This document shows positions 40,144 to 52,149 of a DNA stretch of 64,000 bases, piece after piece. Numbering within the stretch: the first letter of the stretch is position 1; each line of letters starts with the position of its first letter. The stretch is taken from positions 62,001 through 126,000 of the forward strand of contig JAXRKP010001066.1 of assembly GCA_037039925.1 (NCBI GenBank), in the 5' to 3' direction. The notes under the pieces are model-generated. The model did no database searches, was not told the origin of the DNA, and saw only the letters and a program-made list of their open reading frames with translations. This stretch comes from Doris montereyensis (taxonomy: Eukaryota; Mollusca; Gastropoda; Nudibranchia; Dorididae). The position numbers and the translations under genes were made by a program.

Positions 40144-40260
40144 CAAGTACCATTCATCTTTCCACGAGGGATCTACTATAGTCATCTGTTGCGCCACATC
40201 CCTTGGATGAAAGTCACGTTTTTTACGTACGAGTAACTTTTGTTGATCAAACCATTTCAC
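40144..40260 (-). CDS. Convertase exon 3: prodomain end, RKKRD maturation site, WYL block
   Basis: This exon has 39 codons between acceptor TTGATAG and donor GTAAGT. It starts VKWFDQQKLLV, like furin QWLEQQ. RKKR-D is the primary autoprocessing site and ends the prodomain. The exon closes with IVDPSWKDEWYL, the block that precedes the catalytic domain (furin DPKFPQQWYL), at phase 0. The last 42 nt (MTIVDPSWKDEWYL) plus the donor and a few intron bases have been amplified about 30-fold in the neighbouring intron (see the array at 38345-40143). The exon is intact. Confidence 0.93.
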
Positions 40261-40753
40261 CTATCAATTAAGAAAGTATGTGGAATATGAAAAGGTAGAC
40301 ATGTCAAATAAATCAGAAAAAATGTTGAATTTAGTATGTCTTCAAAAGATCTTACCTAACTATTCACACACTAGGTACAAGTAAGCTAATGAGAAAGTCA
40401 TTTTCAACAGACGAAGTAATTTAGGCTTTAAAAAGATTGTTCCAAAGATTGAGAGAGAGAGAGGATGAGAGTGGGGGGGATTTCAGTATATTTTCACTTT
40501 CTTTTCTCTTTTTTATGATGTGCTCACTAGCTCTGGAATATTTAAAAGCTGTGACTTCAGGGCTTACTTCCAAAGAGTCGCTGTCAACTATTCTTGGTGG
40601 TACTTTTGCATCATATACATGAAAATAACTCATGAGGATTTGTATTGAACTAAGGAAACTAAGTAAGCATAGAAACTGAGGTCAATAACATATTTGTTTT
40701 GACTAAATAAAAAATAATTGTCATTGAGGAGTAATGGCACTATTGCAAAGCAC

Positions 40754-40858
40754 CTTGTCATGGCCACTGAGCATGGCATGGTGGTCATGGCTGATGGAGG
40801 AAGATCTCTTGATCCGATCTGAAGCTTCAAACAAGTAGTGATCAATTAAGGAGCCAAT
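40754..40858 (-). CDS. Convertase exon 2: middle of prodomain with internal KR-S site
   Basis: This exon has 35 codons after acceptor TTATTTCAG, reading IGSLIDHYLFEASDRIKRSS onward and ending GHDK. It joins exon 1 (NRGQ) in phase 0, as in furin GQIFGDYYHF. RIKRSS corresponds to the second, pH-dependent cleavage site inside the furin propeptide (HRGVTKRS), which releases the inhibitory prodomain (family knowledge). A His-rich stretch (ISHDHHAML) follows. The donor, GTGCTT, is weak but sits exactly at the codon boundary needed for exon 3. The reading frame is intact. Confidence 0.85.
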
Positions 40859-40989
40859 CTGAAATAAGTGATGAAATAGAATCATACATATTCAGGGTTC
40901 CCACTAATTTTTAGAAAAAAATTCCATGACTTTTCAAAGATTTTCCCATGCAAACATCACATTTTCCAAAAAGTTCTGGCCTTAACTAG

Positions 40990-43900
40990 GCTACAGTAGG
41001 CCAATCCCTACTTATCCAAAACCAAACTGATTTAAAGAAATACATATAATGATATCCCCGGCTTGAACTTTCGAAGACGACTATGAAAAAGTACATGGAT
41101 TGTGATTTTTGGAACATGGAATATTAGGGCAATAAATGGAAAAGAGTTAGAATTAGCTGAAGAAATGGAAAGATTCAAATTAGACATAGAATAATGTAAA
41201 ACCAAGTCATATTTTAATCTTCTCAGGAGTGGATGTCAAAGATAGAGCATGAAAGGCAAGGAAAGCTACTAGAAAGTAGAGAATTCATAAGCCCACAGCT
41301 ATTATAGGTAAATATTAAACCAAAAGGAAGAGAAATTAAATTATTAATAGCTTATGGACCAAACAAAGATGCCACCAAAGAAGAAAAAGATATCTTCGAA
41401 AACGATTTACAAAGAGCTGCAGAGAATCTCAAACCCAAACATGAACTAATGGTTTTAGGAGATTTAAAGGCTAGAGTAGGCAACAATGTAGAAACATCAG
41501 GAGGAGTAATAGGTAAAGAAGGAGAGACAACAATTTCTCCAAATGGAGAGGGACTAATAGATTTTTGCCTAAAGAATAACATGAAAATAGCCAACACCAT
41601 TCTTCTCATAAAGATACCCACAAATATAAAAGAGTAAATGAAGACAGATGTGAAAAATCAATGATAGACTACATAATAGTTAGCAGCTACCTTTTTTACA
41701 GTACATTGGATGCAAGAGTAAACAGAGGAGCAGAAATATTTAGTGATCATCACCTAGTGAGAGCCAAAATGAAATTATTAACTGAAGAAAACAGACAGAA
41801 AAGGAAAGAGAAGAAAGCTACTAAACTCAAAATAGAGGAATTAAATAAACCAGTAGTAAAACAGGTATATCAATCTAGGATAAAAAGATTTATCAATGAA
41901 AGACATATGGATCTGAATGATAGCACAATAGAAGAAAAGTGGCAGTTGTACTGAAGAGGTCTGTGGTAGGAAACAAATTAAAGGAGATAGGAAAAGAACA
42001 GCATGGTGGAATGAGAATGTCAAGACTAAGATCAAAGAAAAGAAGGATGCCTGGAAGAAATACTTGCAAACAAAGAGACCAGAGGATAGGATAGATTATG
42101 TGAATAAAAGAACTATCACCAAAGAGGAAGTGAGGAAAGCAAAGCAGGAACAATGGGAAGAATTTGGACAAAGACTCCAAGAAAGCTATCAAGGAAATCA
42201 AAAGCTGTTCTGGGGGCAATGAAGAGCATGAGAAAGACTAAAGCATGCCCAATACAACAAATTAAGAATGTCAAAGGAGAAGTAATGAAAGAAGACAGCA
42301 AAATCATGGAAACATGGAGAAAGCATTTTCAACAATTACATAATCCCTTAAGAACGTATGAAACAAGGAGTAAAGATCAATTAGTAAGAGTATCAAGTAA
42401 TCCAGAGGAGACAGCTGAAGATGTAGATATATCAATGGAAGAAATCCAAACAGCTATAAGAAAGGTGAAATTAGGAAAAGTCCCAGGAGCAGATCAAGTT
42501 TATCCAGAAATGATTAAAAACCAAGGAGAGAGGCACACAAACTACTACATGCAATATGCCAACAAACATGGAAATCCAAACAGGTGCCAGACGACTGGAA
42601 AAAGGGAATGGTAGTACCAATACATAAGAAAGGATCAACTATGGAATGCTCAAACTATAGAGGGATATAACTACTTAGTGTTGCAGGAAAAGTATATGCC
42701 AGGATACTGGAAATGAGACTAAGGAAAAGAGTTGGGGATCAGATGAAAGAGCATCAGAGTGGATGTAGACCAGGAAGAAGTGTACAAGACTACATACTTA
42801 CAATTAGACAAATAATAGAAACATTCCTTGAGAGAAATATTGACTTACACCTGTGTTTTATTGACTTAGAAAAGACATTTGACACTTTGAAGAGGGACGA
42901 ACTATGGCATTCCTTAAAAGAACACAAGAGCAAAATTTAATAGAAGCCATTAAAAGTTTTTACAATAAGCCAATATGTGTAGTGAGAGCAGCTGGAAACA
43001 TATCTGAAGAATTTGATGTAGATCTAGGAGTAAGACAGGGTTGTATCCTAAGTCCTCTTTTGTTTATCACATTTAAGGATTCAGTCGCAAAGGCATCCTC
43101 AAAAATGAAGAAAATGAATGTAGGATATGGAAGCTCAAACCAGTAAATGTATCAATGCTTTCATTTGCCGATGATGTAGTTCTGTTTGGAAAATCAGAAA
43201 GTGACCTTCAGTCGAATATCAACATTATGAACAATGAACTAAATAAAGAGGAATGAGAGTTAATGCAAAGAAAACCAAAACAATGCTAGTAACTAGGGAA
43301 GCTAAAACACAAAATCTTAAATTGGGCAGGAGTATTTAGAACAAGTTCAAAGCTACAATTACCTAGGAGTAATGATTAACTCAGAGGGAAAACTAAGAGA
43401 AGAAATCAGCCAGAGAATCAAAAAGGCAAGTGCAATATATAGCCATCTAGGAAAGTCATTTGTAGGTAAGAAAGAATTGTAAACAAAAACCAAAATGGCA
43501 GTATGCAATACAGTTTATTGTCCTACTCTCCTCTATGGCAGCGAAACTTGGACTTTAGACAGTAAAGAATACAGTAGAGTACAGGCAGCTGAAATGAAAT
43601 ATCTAGGAAGAGCAGTAAGGAAAACTAAAAGAGACAAAATCAGAAACACAACAATAAGAGATCAAACCAAAGCAGATGGCATAAAAGCTAAGATAGAAAC
43701 AAATCAATTGAGATGGTTTGGGCATGCAAACAGAATGAATGACAATAGAATAGCTAAATCAGTATACAGTGCTAAAGACCAAAAGGCAGACCTCGGAGAA
43801 AGTGGGAAGAAGATATAAAAGAGGCATTGAAACATAGAAATTTAACTTTTTTGGAAGGAAACAGAAAATGACAGGCATCTGAACCCATACACCTAAAGGT

Positions 43901-44145
43901 ACAATGCGAACTGATGAAAAAAAAAAGTAAAAGTATAGTGCTAAAACCCAAGGTAAAAGACCAAAGGCAGACCTCAGAAAAAATGAGAAGAAGATATAAA
44001 AGAGGCATTAACGCAAAGAAATTTAACTTTCACAGGAAACAGAAAATGTCAGGACAGAGCAGCCTGGGTAAGATGATTTCGGGCATCTAAAGCCATACAC
44101 CGGAAGGTAGAATGGGAGCTGATAAAGAAAGAAAGAATGAACGAT
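40990..44145 (+). mobile_element. RTE-clade LINE, copy 2, near full length but inactive
   Basis: The start (CTTGAACTTTCGAAGACGAC near 41065) is shared with copy 4. The endonuclease part shows LLIAYGPN, VLGDLKARVGNN (Asn of the usual GDFN/GDLN replaced by Lys) and FSDHHLV with the catalytic His (near 41735-41760). RT motifs: GADQVYPEMIKNQG, QSGCRPGRSVQD (near 42755-42790), CFIDLEKTFDT, DLGVRQGCILSPLLF and SFADDVVLFG (near 43155-43190, the catalytic ADD). The C-terminus has YCPTLLYGSETWTL and LRWFGHANRM. Frameshifts break the ORF into at least seven pieces. The 3' part is partly duplicated (43795-44000). It lies in convertase intron 1. Confidence 0.9.
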
Positions 44146-44457
44146 GTGAAATCGGGTTAAAGCGCATCGAAGGTAGAACTAAATGTATAATCGTCAATGA
44201 AACACAATTCTGAAATGATAATACGATTAAATGGTAAAGATGACAGGTCTGACATGGCAGTTGTGCCCTGTGTGAAATCTCATCCAGTTCCGAAATGGGG
44301 GAAAACATGATCGCAATATTTCATAAAAATTCCAAGACTTCTAGGGAATTTTTAAAATTCCAAGACGTTTTCAAGACTTTCCGAAGTTTTAATTTCTTCC
44401 AGTCAAATTCCAAGGTGAGTTTTAACACTGCATATCATCAACACTTCCCATTAACCG

Positions 44458-44605
44458 ATCTGTTTCTTTGTTTCATTAAAATTCCCCCTTCCAGCATGTG
44501 TGGTGATCTCAGGTTGAATGCAAATGACACAGCAAGATGAAGGACTATGCAAATGAGAAGAATGAAGTAGGACCTTAAAGTAACGCCTGCCAAACACCCA
44601 CTCAA
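44458..44605 (+). repeat. Dispersed repeat family C, copy 3
   Basis: Reads CTTTGTTTCATTAAAATTCC, TGTGGTGATCTCAGGTTGAA, ACACAGCAAGATGAAGGA and AGTAGGACCT. It leads straight into the 63-bp array. Confidence 0.82.
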
Positions 44606-45845
44606 ATTACAAGGTAAATTGTCCATATCTTGAAATTAACACACAGACACCAGCCAATCACCTACTCAAATTACAAGGTAAATTGTTCACATGTTGAAAT
44701 TAACACACAGACACCTGCCAATCACCCATTCCAATTAGAAGGTAAATTGTTCACATGTTGAAATTAAGACACATACACCAGCCAATCACCTACTCAAATA
44801 ACAAGGTAAATTGTTCACATGTTGAAATTAAGACACAGATACATGCCAATCACCCACTCAAATTACAAGGTAAATTGTTCACATGTTGAAATTAAGACAC
44901 AGATACCTGCCAATCACCCACTCAAATTACAAGGTAAATTGTTCACATATTGAAATCAATACACAGACACCTGCCAATCACCTTACTCAAATAACAAGGT
45001 AAATTGTTCACATGTTGAAATTAAGACACAGACACCTGCCAATCACCCACTCAAACTACAAGATAAATTGTTCACGGATTGAAATTAATACACAGACACC
45101 CGCCAATCATCCACTCAAATTACAAGGTAAATTGTTCACATGTTGAAATTTACATAGTCACCTGCCAATGACTCACTCAAATTACAAGGTAAATTTTCAC
45201 GGGTTGAAATTAAGACACAGACACCTGCCAATGACTCACTCAAATTACAAGGTAAATTTTCACCGGGTTGAAATTAAGACACAGACACCTGCCAATTACC
45301 TACTCAAATTACAGAGTAAATTGTTCACCTGTTGAAATTAACACACAGACACCTGCCAATCACCCACACAAATTAGGAGTAAATTGTTCACCTGTTGAAA
45401 TTAAGACACATACACCAACCAAACCAAATTAGAAAGTAAATTGTTCACATGTTGAAATTAAGACACATACACCAACCAATCACCCACACAAACTACAAGG
45501 TAAATTGTTCACATGTTGAAATTAAAACACATACACCAACCAATCACCCACTCAAATTAGAAGGTAAATTGTTCACATGTTGAAATTAAGACACATACAC
45601 CAACCAATCACCCACTCAAACTACAAGGTAAATTGTTCACATGTTGAAATTAAGACACAGACACATCCCAATCACCTACTCAAACTACAAGGTAAATTGT
45701 TCACATTTTGAAATTAAGACACAGATACATGCCAATCACCCACTCAAATTACAAGGTAAATTGTTCACATGTTGAAATCAACACACAGATATGCCAATCA
45801 CCCACTCAAATTACAAAGTAAATTGTTCACATGTTGAAATCAATA
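44600..45845. repeat. About 63-bp minisatellite, first block
   Basis: Units read CACCTGCCAATCACCCACTC, AAATTACAAGGTAAATTGTT, CACATGTTGAAATTAACACA, CAGA. The first unit grows out of the end of the family C element at 44458-44600. It lies in convertase intron 1. Confidence 0.95.
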
Positions 45846-46769
<924 letters not shown>

Positions 46770-49490
46770 CACCTGCCAATCACCTACTCAAATTACAAGG
46801 TAAATTGTTCACAGGTTGAAATCAAGACACAGACACCTGCCAATTACCTACTCAAACTACAGGGCAAGTTGTTCACATGTTAAAATTAAGACACAGACAC
46901 ATGCCAATCACCTACTCAAACTACAAGGTAAATTGTTCACATGTTGTTGCCAATCACCTACTCAAATTACAAGGTAAATTGTTCACATGTTGAAATTAAG
47001 ACACATACACCTGCCAATCACCTACTCAAATTACAAGTTGTGAATAATACGAAGGAGCCTTTCTTTCTTTCTTTCTCCTTTATGTTTTTCTTCTGACATC
47101 ACATTGTGTGATGCCGGAGGTATTACTTAGATCTAGATTCTAGATATTTCTCGTTTGTTGTCTGACGAAGGGTTATACCCAAACGTCACGTATTTGTTCT
47201 GTCTTCATTAGTGGAGTCACTTATTGTCATATTTCGCCTCAAATTACAAGGTAAATTGTTCACATGTTGAAATTAACACATAGACACCTACCAATCACCC
47301 ATTCCAATTAGAAGGTAAATTGTTCACATGTTGAAATTAACACACAGACACCTACCAATCACCCATTCCAATTAGAAGGTAAATTGTTCACATGTTGAAA
47401 TCAACACACAGACACCTACCAATCACCCATTCCAATTACAAGGTAAATTGTTCACATGTTGAAATTAACACATAGACACCTGCTAATCGCCCATCAAATT
47501 ACAAAGTAAATTGTTCACATTTGAAATTAACACATAGACACCTGCCAATCGCCCATCAAATTACAAAGTAAATTGTTCACATGTTGAAATCAACACACAG
47601 ATATGCCAATCACTCACTCAAATTACAAAGTAAATTGTTCACATGTTGAAATCAACACACAGATATGCCAATCACCCACTTAAATTACAAGGTAAATTGT
47701 TCACATGTTGAAATCAACACACAGATATGCCAATCACCCACTCAAATTACAAGGTAAATTGTTCACATGTTGAAATCAATACACAGATATGCCAATCACC
47801 CACTCAAATTACAAGGTATATTGTTCACATGTTGAAATCAACACACAGATATGCCAATCACCCACTTAAATTACAAGGTAAATTGTTCACATGTTGAAAT
47901 CAACACACAGATGCCTGCCAATCACCCACTTAAATTACAAGGTAAATTGTTCACATGTTGAAATCAACACATAGTCACCTGCCAATCGACAATCAAATTA
48001 CAAAGTGAATTGTTCACATGTTGAAATCAACACATAGTCACCTGCCAATCGCCCACTCAAATTACAAAGTAAATTGTTCACATGTTGAAATTAAGACATA
48101 GACACCTGCCAATCGCCCATCAAATTACAAAGTAAATTGTTCACATGTTGAAATCAACACATAGTCACCTGCCAATCGCCCACTCAAATTACAAGGTAAA
48201 TTGTTCACATGTTGAAATCAACACACAGATATGCCAATCACTCGCTCAAATTACAAGGTAAATTGTTCACATGTTGAAATCAACACACAGATATGCCAAT
48301 CACTCACTCAAATTACAAGGTAAATTGTTCACATGTTGAAATCAACACACAGATATGCCAATCACCCACTCAAATTACAAGGTAAATTGTTCACATGTTG
48401 AAATCAACACACAGATATGCCAATCACCCGCTCAAATTACAAAGTAAATTGTTCACATGTTGAAATCAACACACAGATATGCCAATCACCCACTTAAATT
48501 ACAAGGTAAATTGTTCACATGTTGAAATCAACACACAGATATACCAATCACCCACTCAAATTACAAGGTAAATTGTTCACATGTTGAAATCAACACACAG
48601 ATATGCCAATCACCCACTCAAATTACAAAGTAAATTGTTCACATGTTGAAATCAACACACAGATATACCAATCACCCACTCAAATTACAAGGTAAATTGT
48701 TCACATGTTGAAATCAACACACAGATATGCCAATCACCCACTCAAATTACAAGGTAAATTGTTCACATGTTGAAATCAACACACTGACACCTGCCAATCA
48801 CCCACTCAAATTACAAGGTAAATTGTTCACATGTTGAAATCAACACACAGATATGCCAATCACCCACTCAAATTACAAGGTAAATTGTTCACATGTTGAA
48901 ATCAACACACTGACACCTGCCAATCACCCACTCAAATTACAAGGTAAATTGTTCACATGTTGAAATCAACACACAGATATGCCAATCACCTACTCAAATT
49001 AAAAGGTAAATTATTCACATGTTGAAATTAATACACAGACACCCGCTAATCACCCACTCAAACAACGAGGTAAATTGTTCACATGTTGAAATCAACACAC
49101 AGACACCTGCCAATCACCCGTTCAAATTACAGAGTAAATTGTTCACATGTTGAAATTTAGACACAGACACCTGCCAATCACCGACTCAAATTACAGAGTA
49201 AATTGTTCACATGTTGAAATTTAGACATAGACACCTGCCAATCACCAACTCAAATTACAGAATAAATTGTTCACATGTTGAAATCAACACACAGACACCT
49301 GCCAATCACCAACTCAAATTACAGAATAAATTGTTCACATGTTGAAATCAACACACAGACACCTGCCAATCACCCACTCAAATTACAAAGTAAATTGTTC
49401 ACATGTTAAAATTAAGACACAGATACCTGCCAGTCACCAACTCAAATTACAGGGCAAGTTGTTCACATGTTAAAATTAACACACAGATGT
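46770..49490. repeat. About 63-bp minisatellite, continued, interrupted by another repeat
   Basis: The same unit as 44600-45845 continues at 46770-47040 and 47236-49490, about 40 more copies, many with a shorter ACAGATATGCCAATC variant. The break at 47041-47235 is a dispersed repeat (family D); the break at 45846-46769 is A/C-rich and (GA)n sequence. Confidence 0.94.
47041..47235 (+). repeat. Dispersed repeat family D, copy 2, inserted in the 63-bp array
   Basis: GACGAAGGGTTATACCCAAA, CGTCACGTATTTGTTCTGTC and TCACTTATTGTCATATTTCG match the minus strand of 6493-6592. Array units stop at 47040 and restart at 47236, so the insertion came after array growth began. Confidence 0.78.
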
Positions 49491-49732
49491 ATGTTAACGA
49501 GCAAATATACGAATTTTCTTTCAATCTTTTCCTTTGGAATTATTTTACTTTCTATTCAATTTGATACACATAAATCTTATTTGATAACCCAATCAAATTC
49601 TGCAAACCACCATGCAAATGAAAGGAAGAAGAAGAAGATGAAAGCGAAGGAGGAGGAGGAGTAGGAAAAAGAACAAGAAGGAGGAAGAAGGAGTAGAAAG
49701 GGAAGGAAGAAGAATAAGAAGAAAAAGAGGGT

Positions 49733-50115
49733 TTGTTTGTTTCATTAAAGCTTACTCTATCTATCATATATACGATGATTTCAGAGTGAAATAGAAGAAA
49801 TTAGCAGGATGAAAGATACCCTATCTATCATATATACAATGATTTCAGGGTAAAACAGAAGAAATCAGCAAGATGAAAGATACCCTATCTATCATATATA
49901 CAATGATTTCAGGGTGAAATAGAAGAAATCAGCAAGATGAAAGATACTCTATCTATCATATACACGATAATTTCAGGGTGAAATAGAAGAAATCAGCAAG
50001 ATGAAAGATACCCTATCTATCATATATATGATGATTTCAGGGTGAAATAGAAGAAATCAGCAAGATGAAAGAAAAGTGAAAGAGTGAAAGGAAAGGAGTA
50101 GGACCTACCAGCAGC
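49733..50115 (+). repeat. Dispersed family C element with internally multiplied segment
   Basis: It starts GTTTGTTTGTTTCATTAAAG and ends AAAGGAGTAGGACCTACCAG like the other family C copies. Its middle part (GAAATCAGCAAGATGAAAGA plus TACCCTATCTATCATATATA) is repeated about five times as a 64-bp unit at 49770-50060. Confidence 0.85.
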
Positions 50116-50670
50116 AGATATCAATTATAAAAGTTCAGTGTATTAATATCATTACAAAAATTCACCTACCAGCTGCAGATATCAATTATAAAAGTTCAGT
50201 GTATTAATATCATTACAAAAATTCACCTACCAGCAGCAGATATCAATTATAAAAGTTCAGTGTATTAATATCATTACAAAAATTCACCTACCAGCAGCAG
50301 ATATCAATTATAAAAGTTCAGTGTATTAATATCATTACAAAAATTCACCTACCAGCAGCAGATATCAATTATAAAAGTTCAGTGTATTAATATCATTACA
50401 AAAATTCGCTGAGATATCATTTTTTTAAAAGTTCACTCGAGATAATATATCAGAATAAAAGTTCACTGAGATATCATAATAAAAGTTTACTGAGATATCA
50501 TTGTAAAATTCACTGACATATTTAAAAAAGTTCACTGAGAATATCATTAAAACAGATCACTGAGAATATTATCACAAAAGTTCACTGAGAACATCCTTTA
50601 AAAAGTTCATTGACATATAATTATAAAAGTTCACTGAGATATCATCATAAAAATTCACTGAAATTGTAAT
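50105..50670. repeat. 60-bp minisatellite (5 copies) and decayed tail
   Basis: Five near-identical units (CTACCAGCAGCAGATATCAA, TTATAAAAGTTCAGTGTATT, AATATCATTACAAAAATTCA) begin with the last bases of the preceding family C element. From 50410 to 50670 only degenerate AAAAGTTCACTGAGATATCA pieces remain. It lies in convertase intron 1. Confidence 0.93.
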
Positions 50671-50702
50671 AAGGAAAGGAGGGTCAGAAAGATCAGAGAA
50701 GG

Positions 50703-50835
50703 GTTTTTTTTAATTGGAATTACCCTGTACACCATATGGGGTGATCTCAGGATGAATTTAGAGCAAACAACAAGATGAAAACAAGTGAATGTAGGACCTA
50801 CTAGCAGCATCTGCTAACCACCTACTATTACAAGG
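50703..50835 (+). repeat. Dispersed repeat family C, copy 5
   Basis: Reads TTGGAATTACCCTGTACACC, ATATGGGGTGATCTCAGGAT, AACAACAAGATGAAAACA and TGTAGGACCTACTAGCAGCA. The trailing CCACCTACTATTACAAGGTA equals one degenerate unit of the 63-bp array. It lies about 45 nt from the exon 1 donor. Confidence 0.82.
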
Positions 50836-50879
50836 TAAAGCAAATGCAAATATAATACAAACAAACAAAAATATCTCAC

Positions 50880-51056
50880 CTGCCCTCGATTCTTCATCCC
50901 CGTTTCCCTGGCAACTCTGTCAGCCTGTTGATGGCCTCCCTCTATGTGAACTCCAAACTGGTTGAGGTAGACATGCTCCGCAATGGTCTTTGTAACAATC
51001 ATCCATGATATCAACAAGAGAAGGTATCGCTGCCATTGGCATTTTCTTACTTCCAT
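50880..51056 (-). CDS. Convertase exon 1: start, signal peptide, first half of prodomain
   Basis: This exon has 59 codons, from the ATG at 51056 to donor GTGAGA just below 50880. Residues 11-25 (YLLLLISWMIVTKTI) form a hydrophobic signal peptide and AEHVY is a likely cleavage zone. It is followed by NQFGVHIEGGHQQADRVARE, which matches the furin-family prodomain start (NTWAVRIPGG..VA). The exon ends MKNRGQ at phase 0, equivalent to FLNLGQ in furin. This ATG was chosen because a signal peptide follows at once. The exon is intact. An AT-rich TATA-like run lies about 30-60 bases upstream (51085-51115), but promoter use is unproven. Confidence 0.9.
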
Positions 51057-52149
51057 TGTTTCTAACGTGTCTTGAAATTAATCTTATATATATTATATAT
51101 ATAAATATATAGTTTTACACAGGCTCTTTCATTGGTTTTATGTCGGGTGACAGATTAACAAAACTAGTTTGCAGGCTTTCAGATAGCCAGCAGCTTCTGT
51201 GGCAGCCAACTGATTTTTTTCATAGGGCAGGGGAAAAGGATCTGAAATGGGAAAAGAAAGAGAGAAAAATCCCAGACAAAAGGTATCAAATTGCTGGTGT
51301 GGTGAATTCAACAGTTTTTTTTGTCATAGACAGTTTGCACACTTCCTATGATGCATTAAAAGCAGTCTTTGAAGCAAACTTCCTCGTGTAATTGTACATT
51401 CAGATAAAATTTTCATCTGCGATCAGGACCTGAACGGCCACCCAAATTTCAAACAATGCTGCCATTATAAAATGAAAAATACATCAAAATTTTGGCAAAT
51501 TCACTTTTCAACATATACAAAATAAAACTTTTGTAAGAAACGAAATAAAGCAATTTAAATTCAAGATGCAGTATCACCATTTTAATACATCCCGTTATGC
51601 CTTCCTTTACCTTACCAAATGAAAAGCTGTATGTCAAGCTATACCACGCACCATGTGAGTCGCTCAGAAAAGAAACATGTAACAGTCCATAAAGCAAATC
51701 ACTGATTGGCCGTTACAAGACTGGTAGATTTTGTCTTTCATCTATTGAGTTACCTTAGTAGGAAGGTCAATCTTGTTCACCTGAAGAAGTTAGTTTCAAT
51801 GACACAACTGATTTTGTATCCATTCCTTCTTTTCCCCACTTGATGAAATGCTTGTGGTGAACAGTTTAATTTATTTAAGTATGATTCAGTAGTCGCTGGA
51901 TAAACGCACACTTCATAAAAGCACTCTGCATAAACACACGCTTTCCTCTGTTGACCGATTCTTTACTATATAATAACAGTGTATAAAGACACGGTCGACA
52001 CGCATAAAGGAACCCTTTTTTTCCCCGTAATGCAACTTCATACCCATCCATTAGAGCGTCAGAAACGTTTTTGTTGAGCTTTGTCAGAAATAACAATAAC
52101 ATGAGAACAGATGGCACACTTTAGCGAGGAATGCCAAGTCTAGGGCAAA
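51057..52149. other. 5' flank of the convertase gene
   Basis: TATATATTATATATATAAAT at 51085-51110 lies just upstream of the start codon. Two unassigned ORFs (51140-51391 plus, 51875-52117 minus) match nothing known to me. Confidence 0.5.

Noticed and set aside
40421..40633. Minus-strand ORF in intron 2 (IVDSDSLEVSPEVTAFKYSR)
   Set aside because: Exons 2 and 3 join in phase without it and it has no match to convertase prodomains.
51889..51960. Pogo/Tigger-like terminal sequence starting CAGTAGTCGCTGGATAAACG
   Set aside because: The opening resembles such ends, but no matching inverted end or transposase was found nearby.
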